Source: CANKJK01 sp964400405 (GTDB taxonomy: Bacteria > Acidobacteriota > Vicinamibacteria > Vicinamibacterales > UBA2999). Taken from it: a DNA stretch of 60,446 nucleotides. The notes beneath the pieces are model-generated. The model saw only the letters and a program-made list of their open reading frames with translations, had not been told where the DNA came from and did no database searches. Positions within the stretch are counted from its first letter, which is position 1; each line of letters opens with the position of its first letter. Shown one piece after another: positions 8,601 to 17,899 of this stretch. The position numbers and the translations under genes were made by a program. The stretch is from the NCBI GenBank assembly GCA_964400405.1, contig CAYNUO010000012.1, positions 1 to 60,446 on the forward strand, in the 5' to 3' direction.

Positions 8601-10754
8601 ATGACCCTTCGCGCCGCCCTCAGATCCCTCGCGCTTGCGGCCGGTGTGGCGCTGGTCGTCCTGCCGATCGCGGCGCAGCAACCCGGCACCCCGACGCAGC
8701 CGGCGAACCCGAATGTTCCGATGGGACCGGCGACGCCGGGCAGTCCGGGCCCCGCAGCGCCGGGCAGCCCGGGTGGCGGTGGAACACCAGGTCCGGGCGG
8801 TGCGACACCGGGCCCAGGCGCACCGGGCGGGACCACGACGACCTCCACGAGCGCCTGCAGCGCCACCACCCCGGGTGGCTCGATCACGGTCACGGCGACG
8901 GGCGCCGTGTATCCCATCCTGATACCGCGGACCGGCACCGCCTTTCAGACGGGCCAGAACGCGGACATCCTGCTCTCGGGCATCCGGTTCAACGACAGCG
9001 GCGGGCCGTTGATGTTCAACCACCCGACGGGCCTTGCCACGGATGGCACGCGGCTCCTGCTGGCGGACCGGTTCAACAACCGCGTGCTGATCTGGACCAC
9101 GCTGCCGACGTCCGGTCTGGACGAACCCACGATCGTGCTCGGCCAGGCGAACTTCATCACCAACAACCCCGGGGCCGGCCTCGACCAGATGAACTGGCCC
9201 GGCGCGCTGTCCGTGACGGCCGGTGGCAAGGTCGTGGTGGCGGACAGCTACAACGATCGGATCCTGATCTGGAATACCTTCCCGACGCGCAGCGGTCAGC
9301 CCGCGGACCTGCAGTTGACCCACGCGGACCTCGGGTGGCCGTGGGGGGTGTGGACGGACGGCTCACGACTGGCGGCCACCTCGACCAACAAGAGCAAGAT
9401 CCTGTTCTGGAACACGCTGCCGAGTGCCGGCAATCCGGCGCCGTCGTTCATCTCCACCGGTGGCGGGCAGCTCGGCACGCCGCGAACCATCACGACGAAC
9501 GGCCAGTGGTTCGGCATCGGCGACCACAACTCGCGCGCGGGCGGCGGCGACATCACCACCCACATCTGGCAGACCTATCCGACATCCGACACCGCGCCGA
9601 ACTTCGGCATGCGGGACCCGCTCGACGGCAACTACGCGTGGCTGACGGGTGACTTCACCAGCCGGGGCGAACTGGCGTTCTTCGGCCGCTACCTGCACCT
9701 CTACGACTCGGCCCCCACCAGCGCCGCGGCGACGGCGCGCCTGTCGCTCCAGCAGTACCCCTTCAACGGCGGAGACGGCGCCGCGGTGGCGATCGCCGGC
9801 GACCGCATCTTCCTGTCGATGTACAACGGCAACCGGATCGCGGTGTACCGCACCGTGCCGACGGGGGACATTGATCCGGATTTCGTCATCGGCAGCCCGG
9901 ACATCTGCACGAACACACTGGACACGCGCTTCTACGTCACCAACGGCGTCCCTGCGACGGACGGCCGGAGCCTCTGGGTGTCCTCGGACTTCGATCGACG
10001 CATGTACGTGTGGAAGGACATACCGGACGACAGTGGCGCGGCGCCCGACTACGTCTACCGGCTCCCCGAGTCGATGTGGGACAGCGAGGTCTCGGGCGAC
10101 CGGCTGGCACTGGCCGGGCGGAAGACGGTGTACCTGTGGAATACGTTGCCACGGGCCGGCGAAACACCTGACGTGACCATCACCGATCAGATCGGCAGCG
10201 CGGGTTTCACGCGGCTGTGGGGCGTGGCGATGGGCGGCGGGTACTTCGCCCTCTCGGATGACGCCGGCAAGGTCTGGATCTGGAACGGGGTCCCGTCCCC
10301 GACACAGGAACCGGTTGCGACGTTGACCATCGACAGGGCCCGACGGCTTCAGGGAGATTCCACACACCTGGTCGTGACGCGTACGGAGCCGGGCGGCATC
10401 TTCGTCTACCGCTGGGCCGACGTGGGCCCCGGCATGCAGCCGGTGCTGACCCTCACGTCCGACAGCGTCCGAACGCGTTTCAACATGAACCTGCCTGAGA
10501 TGGCGATCGTGCGCGACGGGCAGCTCTTTATCGCCGACACGATCAACAACCGCGTGCTGTACTGGTCATCGCTGGAGTCGGCCGCGTCGCGGGCGCCGGA
10601 CGCCATTCTCGGGGCGGCTGACCTCAACGACGTTTCGCCCGAGATCGGGCGGAACAAGCTCTTCTGGCCGGCAGGCATGGCCTTCGACGGCCAGAACCTC
10701 TGGGTGGGCGAATACAAGTTCTCGAACCGGCTGCTCCGCTTCTCCCGGCAGTAA
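8601..10754 (+). CDS. secreted beta-propeller protein with collagen-like Gly/Pro linker
   Basis: A 717-residue exported protein. The signal peptide from ATG 8601 (MTLRAALRSL..., cleaved near IAAQQ) is followed by about 50 residues rich in Gly, Pro and Thr (many PGxPG units, roughly residues 30-80). Beyond that is a long repeat region with NHL or six-/seven-bladed propeller character: RLLLADRFNNRVLIW, GKVVVADSYNDRILIW and QLFIADTINNRVLYW are the clearest blades. These end in W and alternate with TLP-rich turns. An in-frame GTG at 8574 is possible but gives a poorer signal peptide. Only 23 nt separate it from bioB. Function is unknown; it probably binds something in the periplasm or at the surface. 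Confidence 0.78.
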   Translation: MTLRAALRSLALAAGVALVVLPIAAQQPGTPTQPANPNVPMGPATPGSPGPAAPGSPGGGGTPGPGGATPGPGAPGGTTTTSTSACSATTPGGSITVTATGAVYPILIPRTGTAFQTGQNADILLSGIRFNDSGGPLMFNHPTGLATDGTRLLLADRFNNRVLIWTTLPTSGLDEPTIVLGQANFITNNPGAGLDQMNWPGALSVTAGGKVVVADSYNDRILIWNTFPTRSGQPADLQLTHADLGWPWGVWTDGSRLAATSTNKSKILFWNTLPSAGNPAPSFISTGGGQLGTPRTITTNGQWFGIGDHNSRAGGGDITTHIWQTYPTSDTAPNFGMRDPLDGNYAWLTGDFTSRGELAFFGRYLHLYDSAPTSAAATARLSLQQYPFNGGDGAAVAIAGDRIFLSMYNGNRIAVYRTVPTGDIDPDFVIGSPDICTNTLDTRFYVTNGVPATDGRSLWVSSDFDRRMYVWKDIPDDSGAAPDYVYRLPESMWDSEVSGDRLALAGRKTVYLWNTLPRAGETPDVTITDQIGSAGFTRLWGVAMGGGYFALSDDAGKVWIWNGVPSPTQEPVATLTIDRARRLQGDSTHLVVTRTEPGGIFVYRWADVGPGMQPVLTLTSDSVRTRFNMNLPEMAIVRDGQLFIADTINNRVLYWSSLESAASRAPDAILGAADLNDVSPEIGRNKLFWPAGMAFDGQNLWVGEYKFSNRLLRFSRQ

Positions 10755-10777
10755 CGGGGCGGCGGACACCTGCAAGG

Positions 10778-11809
10778 ATGCGCACGTTGACACCAACCGG
10801 ATCCACCGGCCGCGACACGCGGCACAACTGGAGCCTCGGCGAGATCGAGGCGCTCTACACACAGCCGTTCGCCGACCTCGTGCTGCAGGCGCAGCTCACG
10901 CATCGCGAGTGGCACCAGCCGAACGAGGTGCAGGGCTGCGTGCTGCTGAACATCAAGAGCGGCGGGTGCCCCGAGGACTGCGCGTACTGCCCGCAGTCGG
11001 CGCACTACCAGGCCGGCGTCGAGCGCGAGGCCCTCATGGATGTGCCGGCGGCGCTCCGGGCCGCGGAGCAGGCGAAGGCCCAGGGCGCGACGCGCTTCTG
11101 CATGGGCGCGGCCTGGCGCGAGGCCCCGACCACCGGCAAGGCGTTCGACCAGGTGCTCGAGATGGTGCGCGGCGTGCGATCGCTCGGCATGGAAGCCTGC
11201 TGCACGCTGGGCATGCTGAACGACACGCAGGCCGAGGCGCTGGCCGAGGCGGGGCTCACGGCCTACAACCACAATCTGGATACCTCCCCGGAGTTCTACG
11301 GGTCGATCATCACGACGCGCACGTATCAGGATCGGCTCGACACGCTGGCGCGGGTCCGCCACGCGGGCATCACCGTGTGCTCGGGCGGCATCATCGGCCT
11401 CGGCGAGACCCGCAAGGGCCGCTTCGGCCTGCTGCAGCAGCTCGCGAACCAGACCCCCCACCCGGAGAGCGTGCCGATCAACATGCTCGTCAAGGTCGAG
11501 GGCACGCCGCTGGCCGACAAACCGGACGAGGATCCGATCGAACTGGTGCGGATGATTGCCACGGCGCGCCTGCTGATGCCGGCGTCCTACGTGCGCCTCA
11601 GCGCGGGCCGCATGCAGCTCTCCGACGAGGGACAGGCGCTGTGCTTCCTCGCGGGCGCCAACTCCGTGTTCATGGGGGATCGTCTGCTGACGACGCCGAA
11701 CCCGGATGCCGGCGACGACATGAAGCTCTTCGACCGTCTCGGGATGCACCTGCGGCCGCAGGGCGCTGAAGCCGCCGGCGCAGCCGTTCCTGCGCATGGC
11801 CGGTCCTGA
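10778..11809 (+). CDS. bioB: biotin synthase
   Basis: A 343-residue radical SAM enzyme that inserts sulfur into dethiobiotin, the last step of biotin synthesis. The [4Fe-4S] motif CPEDCAYC (CxxxCxxC) is near residue 64, followed by PQSAHYQ. Other family blocks are GAAWREAP, YNHNLDTSPE and an R in VRLSAGR that should contact the [2Fe-2S] cluster. Length matches E. coli BioB (346). It is the first of four overlapping bio genes, and its last 14 nt overlap bioF. No BirA-type operator was recognised in the 23-nt space before it. Confidence 0.97.
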   Translation: MRTLTPTGSTGRDTRHNWSLGEIEALYTQPFADLVLQAQLTHREWHQPNEVQGCVLLNIKSGGCPEDCAYCPQSAHYQAGVEREALMDVPAALRAAEQAKAQGATRFCMGAAWREAPTTGKAFDQVLEMVRGVRSLGMEACCTLGMLNDTQAEALAEAGLTAYNHNLDTSPEFYGSIITTRTYQDRLDTLARVRHAGITVCSGGIIGLGETRKGRFGLLQQLANQTPHPESVPINMLVKVEGTPLADKPDEDPIELVRMIATARLLMPASYVRLSAGRMQLSDEGQALCFLAGANSVFMGDRLLTTPNPDAGDDMKLFDRLGMHLRPQGAEAAGAAVPAHGRS

Positions 11810-12965
11810 TCGGCTCGCCGACCGCGTCGCCGCGCGACTGGCCGCGATTGAGGCCGAGGGACTGACGCGCACGCTGGCCGGGCCGGCCGGTGTCGACCTC
11901 GCCTCGAACGACTATCTCTGCCTGTCGCGGGACCCGCGCCTGGTCGAACGGCTCGCCGGGGCGGTGCGCGAGCACGGCGCCGGGAGCACGGGTTCGCGGC
12001 TGCTGCGCGGCGAGCGGGAGGCCACGGCCGCCATCGAGGCGCGCTTCGCCGCCTTCAAGGGCGCCGAGCGGGCGCTCTACTTCTCGAGCGGGTATCTCGC
12101 CAATCTCGCGGTGGTCGCGACGTTCGCGGAACCCGGCGACCTGATCGTCTCCGACGCGCTCAACCACGCCAGCCTGATTGACGGCATCCGCCTCGCGAAG
12201 GCGGACCGCGTCGTCGCGCCGCACGCCGATGCGGCCGCGCTCGATGCGCTGCTCGCGTCGCGCCGGCCGGCCGGGCCACGCGGTCAGGTGTTCGTGGTCA
12301 CCGAGTCGGTGTTCAGCATGGACGGCGACGAAGCGCCGCTCGCGGACTACGCGGAGGTCTGCCGCCGGCATGGCGCCGCCCTGGTCGTGGACGAAGCGCA
12401 TGCGGTGGGCGTCTACGGTGCGCGGGGCAGCGGCCTGGTCGAGGCCGCCGGCGCGGACGACGGTGTCTGGCTGACCGTGAACACCGCGGGAAAGGCCCTC
12501 GGCGTGAGCGGCGCGTTCATTGCGGGTGACCGGGAGGCCATCACGTATCTGGTGCAGCGGGCCCGCCCGATGCTGTTCTCGACCGCGGCGCCCCCCGCGC
12601 TCGCAGCTGCGATCGATGAGAGCCTGACGATCATCGGGCAGGAGCCGGACCTGCGCGCGCGTGTCCTCGGGCGCGCGGGGTATCTGCGGCGTGCGCTGGT
12701 CGAACGTGGGTTGCCCGTGATGCCGGGGCGGTCGCAGGTGGTGCCCGTGGTCGTCGGCGGAAATCAGGCTGCGGTGGACGTGAGCCGGGACCTGCAGGCG
12801 CGCGGCTTCGACGTCCGGGCGGTGCGCCCGCCGACGGTGGCGCCAGGCACGGCGCGACTGCGGCTGTCCGTCAACGCCGGGCTCTCCGAGGCGGTGCTCG
12901 ACGCCGTCGCCACCGAGCTGGCCGCCGCCTTCGAGCGACATTCGGCATGCGCGGCGTCTTCGTAA
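11796..12965 (+). CDS. bioF: 8-amino-7-oxononanoate synthase
   Basis: A 389-residue PLP enzyme that condenses pimeloyl-thioester with L-alanine to give 8-amino-7-oxononanoate. The alpha-oxoamine synthase pattern is clear: SNDYLCL near residue 32, GSTGSRLLRG near 64, the DEAHAVGVYG block near 198 and the PLP lysine in NTAGKALG near 230. It overlaps bioB by 14 nt and bioD by 19 nt. The related glycine C-acetyltransferase (Kbl) is excluded mainly by the biotin context. Confidence 0.95.
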   Translation: MAGPDRLADRVAARLAAIEAEGLTRTLAGPAGVDLASNDYLCLSRDPRLVERLAGAVREHGAGSTGSRLLRGEREATAAIEARFAAFKGAERALYFSSGYLANLAVVATFAEPGDLIVSDALNHASLIDGIRLAKADRVVAPHADAAALDALLASRRPAGPRGQVFVVTESVFSMDGDEAPLADYAEVCRRHGAALVVDEAHAVGVYGARGSGLVEAAGADDGVWLTVNTAGKALGVSGAFIAGDREAITYLVQRARPMLFSTAAPPALAAAIDESLTIIGQEPDLRARVLGRAGYLRRALVERGLPVMPGRSQVVPVVVGGNQAAVDVSRDLQARGFDVRAVRPPTVAPGTARLRLSVNAGLSEAVLDAVATELAAAFERHSACAASS

Positions 12966-13600
12966 CCGGAACGGACACGGGCGTCGGCAAGACCGTCGTG
13001 TCCGCCGGGCTCGTGCGGGCATTGCGGCCGGCCCCGGTCGGTTACTGGAAACCCGTGCAGACAGGGATCGAAGAGGACGACGACACGGCCACCGTCCGGC
13101 GCCTGGCCGACTGCGTGGCCGGCGAGGTCTGGGATCGCGGCGTGCGGCTGGAGCGGCCGGTCTCACCGCACCTGGCCGCGCGACTGGCCGGCCGGACGAT
13201 CACGGTGACGCGCGTGATCGACGACGCGCCGGCCGATGCCGGCCGATTCTGGGTTGTGGAAGGCGCGGGCGGTGTGCTCGTGCCGCTCAACGACCGCGAG
13301 CTGATGGTCGATCTGATGGTCGAACTCGGGCTGCCGGTGGTGATCGCGGCGAGGTCCGGACTCGGCACGATCAATCACACGCTGCTGACGGTTGAGGCGC
13401 TGCGGGCTCGCGCGGCGGCCATCGCCGGCGTCGTACTGGTTGGTGAGCGGAATCCCGAGAACAAGGCCGCGATCGAAGCGAGAGCCGGTGGCGTCCGCGT
13501 GCTCGCGGAGCTGCCGGTCATGACGCCGCTCGACGCGGCGACGCTCGAAGCCTGGGCCACGGCGAACCGGCGCGCGCTCGGCGACCTGGGGGCCGCATGA
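12947..13600 (+). CDS. bioD: dethiobiotin synthetase
   Basis: A 217-residue ATP-dependent carboxylase that closes the ureido ring of dethiobiotin from 7,8-diaminopelargonate. The P-loop GTDTGVGKT is at residues 6-14. The family EGAGG motif is present as VEGAGGVLVPL near residue 105, and KPVQTG near 37. Length matches E. coli BioD (225). The start overlaps bioF by 19 nt and the end overlaps bioA by 4 nt (ATGA). Confidence 0.95.
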   Translation: MRGVFVTGTDTGVGKTVVSAGLVRALRPAPVGYWKPVQTGIEEDDDTATVRRLADCVAGEVWDRGVRLERPVSPHLAARLAGRTITVTRVIDDAPADAGRFWVVEGAGGVLVPLNDRELMVDLMVELGLPVVIAARSGLGTINHTLLTVEALRARAAAIAGVVLVGERNPENKAAIEARAGGVRVLAELPVMTPLDAATLEAWATANRRALGDLGAA

Positions 13601-14943
13601 CGACACCCGGAACGCTCGCCGCGCGCGACCGCGCCGTGCTCTGGCATCCCTACACGCAGGCGCAGACGAGCCCCGCGCCGCTGGAGGTCGTCGGTGGGGC
13701 AGGCGCGTATCTGCACACCGCCGACGGCCGCCGCATCTTCGACGGGATCTCGTCGTGGTGGGTCAACATTCACGGCCATTCGCATCCAAAGCTGAATTCC
13801 GCGCTCGCCGCGCAGGCCGCGACGCTCGAGCACGTGATGTTCGCGGGGTGCACGCATCCGCCCGCTGTCGAGCTCGCCGAGCGCCTCGTCGCGGCCGCCC
13901 CCGCGGGTCTCTCTCGCGTCTTCTACTCGGACAACGGATCAACCGCGGTCGAAGTCGCCATCAAGATGGCGCACCAGTACTGGCGGAACAGGGGCGAGCC
14001 ACAGCGCCGCACGGTCGTCGCACTCGAGCATGCGTATCACGGCGACACCGTCGGCGCGATGTCGGTCAGCGAGCCGTCCGTCTTCACGGCCGCGTTCTCG
14101 GACCTGATGTTTCCGGTCATCCGGGCCGCGGCGCCCTACGCCTACCGCTGTGACCGCTGCGCGGATGCTGGCGGCTGCACGCTGGCCTGCGCGTCCTCGC
14201 TCGAGTCGATCCTGAGAGAGCGCGGCGCCGACGTCTCGGCGGTGCTCATCGAGCCGATGCTGCAGGGCGCGGGCGGGATGGTCGTCTGGCCGGCAGACTT
14301 CCTGAAAGAGGTGCGTCGCCTGTGTGACGCCCACGGCGTCCTGCTGATCGCCGACGAAGTGCTGACCGGCTTCGGACGCACGGGCCGCATGTTCGCGTGC
14401 GAACACGCCGGCGTCGCGCCGGACCTCATGTGCCTCTCGAAGGGGCTGACCGCCGGCTACCTCCCGATGGGCGTCACGCTCGCGACCGAGGCCATCTACG
14501 AGGCGTTCCTGAGCGACGACCGCTCGCGCACGTTCTTCCATGGCCACTCGTTCACGGCGAACCCGCTGGCGTGCGCGGTGGCGCTGGCCAGCCTCGACAT
14601 CTTCCGTGACGAGCCGGTGCTGACGCGCGTGGCCGCCATCGGCGAGCGGCTCGTCGCCGGCCTCTCGGCGTTGCGGGATCTGCCATGCGTGGGCGAGACC
14701 CGGCACATCGGCGGCGTCGGCGTGGTCGAGCTCGTCGCGGACAAGGGCTCGCGGTCCGCGGGCGGCTATCTCGATGGCATCGGCCCGCGTCTCGCGGCAA
14801 CGTTTCTGCAGCGCGGGCTGCTGCTGCGGCCGCTCGGGAATATCCTCTACGTCATGCCGCCGTATGTGACGACGCCGGCCGAGGTGGACTGGGTGATGGG
14901 GGAGGTGCACGACGTGCTCTCCCGGCTGTCCGCTGCATCCTAG
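13597..14943 (+). CDS. bioA: adenosylmethionine-8-amino-7-oxononanoate transaminase
   Basis: A 448-residue class III PLP aminotransferase that converts 8-amino-7-oxononanoate to 7,8-diaminopelargonate. It has the BioA-typical start with LWHPYTQ near residue 10 and DGISSWWVN near 50. Further blocks are YHGDTVGAMSV, the DEVLTGFGRTG block and the PLP lysine in CLSKGLTAGYLP near 288. It completes the bioBFDA set. bioC, bioH and other pimeloyl genes are not in the window. A CDRCADAGGC cysteine cluster near residue 185 is also seen in a subset of BioA proteins. Confidence 0.96.
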   Translation: MTTPGTLAARDRAVLWHPYTQAQTSPAPLEVVGGAGAYLHTADGRRIFDGISSWWVNIHGHSHPKLNSALAAQAATLEHVMFAGCTHPPAVELAERLVAAAPAGLSRVFYSDNGSTAVEVAIKMAHQYWRNRGEPQRRTVVALEHAYHGDTVGAMSVSEPSVFTAAFSDLMFPVIRAAAPYAYRCDRCADAGGCTLACASSLESILRERGADVSAVLIEPMLQGAGGMVVWPADFLKEVRRLCDAHGVLLIADEVLTGFGRTGRMFACEHAGVAPDLMCLSKGLTAGYLPMGVTLATEAIYEAFLSDDRSRTFFHGHSFTANPLACAVALASLDIFRDEPVLTRVAAIGERLVAGLSALRDLPCVGETRHIGGVGVVELVADKGSRSAGGYLDGIGPRLAATFLQRGLLLRPLGNILYVMPPYVTTPAEVDWVMGEVHDVLSRLSAAS

Positions 14944-14961
14944 CGCGGCACGGAGGTCGAG

Positions 14962-15558
14962 ATGAGAGCAGCGTGCATGGTGACGGCGGTGGTGCTCGTG
15001 GCGACGTCCGCTGGCCTTGGCGGTCAGGCCGCTCCGGCTGTGATCAAGGTCGAGAGCCCCGTCATGCGGGACGGGCAGCCCATGCCGGTCGAGTACACGG
15101 CGGACGGCCGGAATGTGTCGCCGAGCCTGCGGTGGAGCGGGGTGCCCGCCGCGGCGAAGGAGCTCGCGGTCGTCATGACGAACGAGGACCACGTGTGGGC
15201 CGTGCCGTCGCCGGTGCCGCTGATGCACTGGGTCATGTACGGCATCAAGCCCACCGTCACCGAACTGGCCGAGGGGATGCCGGTTCAGGAGATTCTTCCG
15301 GCCCCGCCCGAGCTGGCCGGCGCCTTCCAGGCGCACACGACGTTCGACGCCAACGGCTACCGTGGCCCTCAGCCTCCCGTGGGCCAGACGCAGCGCTATC
15401 GGTTCCGTGTGCTCGCGCTGGACACGCAGCTCGACCTGCCACCGGGATCGCCCGCCAGCCAGGTGTGGCAGGCGATGCAGGGCCACATCATCGGCGAGGG
15501 GAGCCTGGTCGTGGCCTACGCCCGCACGCCGAGGCCGGCGAAGAAGCCGGTGGTCTAG
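14962..15558 (+). CDS. secreted YbhB/YbcL-type PEBP family protein
   Basis: A 198-residue exported protein of the phosphatidylethanolamine-binding family (Raf-kinase-inhibitor-like, YbhB/YbcL). A signal peptide of about 22 residues precedes a PEBP fold with NVSPSLRWSGVP near 48, MHWVMYGI near 92, GYRGPQPPVGQ near 132 and GHIIGEGSL near 174, the blocks that line the small anion-binding pocket. A GGAGG ribosome site lies 6 nt before the ATG. It sits 18 nt after bioA, so it may read through from the bio operon, but no link to biotin is known. Confidence 0.87.
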   Translation: MRAACMVTAVVLVATSAGLGGQAAPAVIKVESPVMRDGQPMPVEYTADGRNVSPSLRWSGVPAAAKELAVVMTNEDHVWAVPSPVPLMHWVMYGIKPTVTELAEGMPVQEILPAPPELAGAFQAHTTFDANGYRGPQPPVGQTQRYRFRVLALDTQLDLPPGSPASQVWQAMQGHIIGEGSLVVAYARTPRPAKKPVV

Positions 15559-15595
15559 GACCGGGCGGGGTGGCGTTTCGGCCCCGAACTGCCGA

Positions 15596-15601
15596 TACTG
15601 T
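15596..15601 (+). promoter_or_regulatory. -10-like TACTGT placed for a leaderless transcript
   Basis: TACTGT ends exactly 6 nt before the ATG at 15608. GATACT overlaps it two bases upstream, so the exact hexamer is ambiguous. Confidence 0.4.
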
Positions 15602-15607
15602 GACGTG

Positions 15608-16990
15608 ATGCGCATCGCAAGCACGCACCCGTTCCTGGCCATGGCTGTCTCAGCCATTCTGGCCGCGCCCGTTTTTGCCCAGACTCCGGCGACGCCCACG
15701 CCGCCACCTGCTACCGGCGCGCCGCCGCTGGGCACGCCGCCTGCCGGAACGCCCGCGACGCCAGGTACCCACGCGCCGGCTGCCGCGACGGCGACCGGGG
15801 TCTGCACCATTTCCGGCCCCGTGCTGACGCCGAGTGACTTCGGCGTGGCGGCTGGCCAGCCTGTTGCGGACGTCTCGACCACGCTGCTGGCCGACGGGCG
15901 GATCCGCCTCTACGCCTTCGCGCAGGGGCAGGGCATTCGCAGCGCCGTGTCGGTCAGTGCTGATGGTCTCAGTCTTGTGCCGGAGGCCGGATCCCGGCTC
16001 CCTGACGGGACAGGAATGCCGCGCATTGTAGGTGGTCCGGTCGGGGGCTACCGACTCTTTTTCATTTCCGCCGGTGGCATCGGCTCTGCCACCAGCGCGG
16101 ACGGTCTGACCTTCACGGTTGAACCGGGTCTGCGCATTTCCGCGGCGCAGGCTGGCTTGCGCGACGCGACAGGCGCTCTGCAGTCGCTCAGCGGCGGGTC
16201 GATGGTGAACCTGCCTGACGGCCGGTATCGGATGTACTTCTCCGACCTGCCCGTTCCGGGGACCACGCCGGGCGGTCACCGTGTGATGAGCGCGGTGTCG
16301 ACCGACATGATCACGTGGGAAGTCGAGCCCGGCATCGTCCTGGGCGACGGTGCGGCGGTCCTGACCGACTCGGCCGAGCATCCCTTTGCGCTGCCGCATC
16401 CGGACGGCAGCGTGACGCTCTACTACGGCAAGTTCAGCCTGACGCCCGGCGTCGTCGAGGGCACGTACTTCTCCACGGCTGCTGACGGCCGCACGTTCAC
16501 GACCGAGACGCTGGCTGTCTTCGGCGGCAACGATCCGGACGCCATCCGCCGCCAGGACGGCACGCTGCTGCTCTACTACGGTGGCTTCGACCCGCTGATC
16601 GGCGGCACGGTCAGCGTGGCGGCCTGCCCCGACCCGGCGGCGTCGGCCGCGGCCTCGGCGACGGCGACGGCGGACACGTCATCGACCGCGTCGTCCGCGA
16701 CGCCGAACACGGCCACCATCACGATTACCAGCGCCGGCGCGTCGCCGCGCAGCGTGACCGTCGCCGTCGGCGGCACGGTCACCTTCGTCAACGAGGACAG
16801 CCGCGCGCACGACATGTCGTCGGATCCGCACCCGCAGCACTCGGATTGTTCGTCGGTCAATCAGGCGGGGTTCGTGGCGCCCGGACAGTCCCGGACCACG
16901 GGTGCGTTGACCACCGCGCGCACGTGCGGATTCCACGATCACGACCAGCCCGGGAACCGCAACCTCCAGGGCACGATCACCATTCAGTAG
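15608..16990 (+). CDS. secreted propeller protein with C-terminal cupredoxin-like domain
   Basis: A 460-residue exported protein. A signal peptide ending at PVFAQ is followed by about 40 residues rich in Pro, Thr and Ala. A five-bladed-propeller-like region follows (residues about 60-340, with repeated RLYAF, YRLFFI, YRMYFSD and LYYGGF strands) like that of glycosidase-related proteins. A Ser/Ala/Thr linker leads to a cupredoxin-like domain (about 370-460). In that domain VTVAVGGTVTFVNED, a His in RAHDM and TCGFHDH supply three likely copper ligands (His, Cys, His), but the usual axial Met after the last His is missing. No Shine-Dalgarno is seen. Function unknown. Confidence 0.72.
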   Translation: MRIASTHPFLAMAVSAILAAPVFAQTPATPTPPPATGAPPLGTPPAGTPATPGTHAPAAATATGVCTISGPVLTPSDFGVAAGQPVADVSTTLLADGRIRLYAFAQGQGIRSAVSVSADGLSLVPEAGSRLPDGTGMPRIVGGPVGGYRLFFISAGGIGSATSADGLTFTVEPGLRISAAQAGLRDATGALQSLSGGSMVNLPDGRYRMYFSDLPVPGTTPGGHRVMSAVSTDMITWEVEPGIVLGDGAAVLTDSAEHPFALPHPDGSVTLYYGKFSLTPGVVEGTYFSTAADGRTFTTETLAVFGGNDPDAIRRQDGTLLLYYGGFDPLIGGTVSVAACPDPAASAAASATATADTSSTASSATPNTATITITSAGASPRSVTVAVGGTVTFVNEDSRAHDMSSDPHPQHSDCSSVNQAGFVAPGQSRTTGALTTARTCGFHDHDQPGNRNLQGTITIQ

Positions 16991-17097
16991 TCTGGCCCCG
17001 CGCCGGGCCTGGCCGCCTCGCGGCTTGGCCGCAGCCGTGCCGCTGAAGATCAGTTGTGATGGATCGAGACGGGGGACCGGACGGGAAGTGCGGGAGT
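16991..17097. other. short intergenic region without a recognised feature
   Basis: The stretch between the cupredoxin gene and the tRNA contains GC-rich inverted segments but no clear hairpin with a T run, so no terminator is called. Confidence 0.5.
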
Positions 17098-17184
17098 TGG
17101 TGGCCCCGCCGGGGATCGAACCCAGATGACCGTGAGGTCAGCGGATTTTAAGTCCGCAGCGTCTGCCAGTTCCGCCACAGGGCC
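17098..17184 (-). tRNA. tRNA-Leu (anticodon UAA), CCA encoded
   Basis: An 87-nt gene read on the minus strand. The acceptor stem GGCCCTG pairs with CGGGGCC (one G-T pair), the discriminator is A and the CCA is encoded. The anticodon stem GCGGA/TCCGC holds the loop CTTAAAA, giving anticodon TAA. A long variable arm (GCTGACCTCACGGTCAT region) and the GGTTCGATCCC T-loop fit a class II leucine tRNA. Confidence 0.95.
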
Positions 17185-17241
17185 ACGGGCTGATTCTATG
17201 CCCCGAGGCCGCGTGGCGGAACCGCGATCGGTCGGTCTGGG

Positions 17242-17817
17242 CTAGTAGCCGCAGCCGTTGGCGCATACCCACGCGCCGTTGACCCACTTCGCGTCCTTGT
17301 CGAACGGCGTGTTGCTCGGGATCGTGGTGTTGATGCGGTGCTTCATCTTCCAGCCCTTGGGCGTCTTCACCCACAGGTCGTTCGTCGCGCGGTGGCTGAG
17401 GAGCTGGGGCGGGTTGACCGCCTGATTGAACAGCATGATGTACGCGTTGACCCGCGCTGTGCCGTCGCCGTTCGGCCGCACGACCGGGTTGGTGACAATG
17501 TGGCGCGTCGACGACGTGCACGGCGGCCTCTTCGTGCCGAACTTGATGAGCGCCTCGCGGCCACCGGCCGGGTTCTTCAGCCGCTCCGGTCCCGCCTGCA
17601 TCATGCCGTCGTCGGTGAAGGCGTTGGCGTAGTGTTCACCCTTGCAGTCGCCGGCAATGCCGTCGACGCCCTGCACGTACTCGGCGTACCCCTGCAGGAT
17701 CGCCACGTAGTCGTCCGCGGTGAACTTCTCGGCGGCCTCGCTCTTGTAGTTCATTCCAACGCCTGCGCCGATGCCGAGTGCGAGAACTAGTGCTCCGATC
17801 CACCTCAAACGCGTCAT
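17242..17817 (-). CDS. secreted SnoaL/NTF2-like protein
   Basis: A 191-residue exported protein with a signal peptide of about 28 residues and an NTF2-like (SnoaL) domain. Its features are ADDYVAILQGYAEYV near residue 34, a Phe-Thr-Asp-Asp-Gly segment near 67, a central RHIVTNPVV strand and a WVKTPKGWKMKHR strand, followed by a WVNGAWVCANGC tail with two cysteines. Such domains bind or isomerise small hydrophobic molecules, but the substrate is unknown here. A GGAGG site precedes the ATG. The DUF6152 gene lies upstream on the same strand, 82 nt away. Confidence 0.78.
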   Translation of the reverse strand: MTRLRWIGALVLALGIGAGVGMNYKSEAAEKFTADDYVAILQGYAEYVQGVDGIAGDCKGEHYANAFTDDGMMQAGPERLKNPAGGREALIKFGTKRPPCTSSTRHIVTNPVVRPNGDGTARVNAYIMLFNQAVNPPQLLSHRATNDLWVKTPKGWKMKHRINTTIPSNTPFDKDAKWVNGAWVCANGCGY

Positions 17818-17899
17818 AGATCCTCCAGTTGTTGAGAACGACTGCCGATGTGTCCTATCCGCGCTTCCTGCCGAAGCCGCGGAGCGGTCCGATCAGGGG

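Noticed and set aside
16991..17097. A terminator between the cupredoxin gene and the tRNA.
   Set aside because: The GC-rich segments can pair in several ways and no T run follows.
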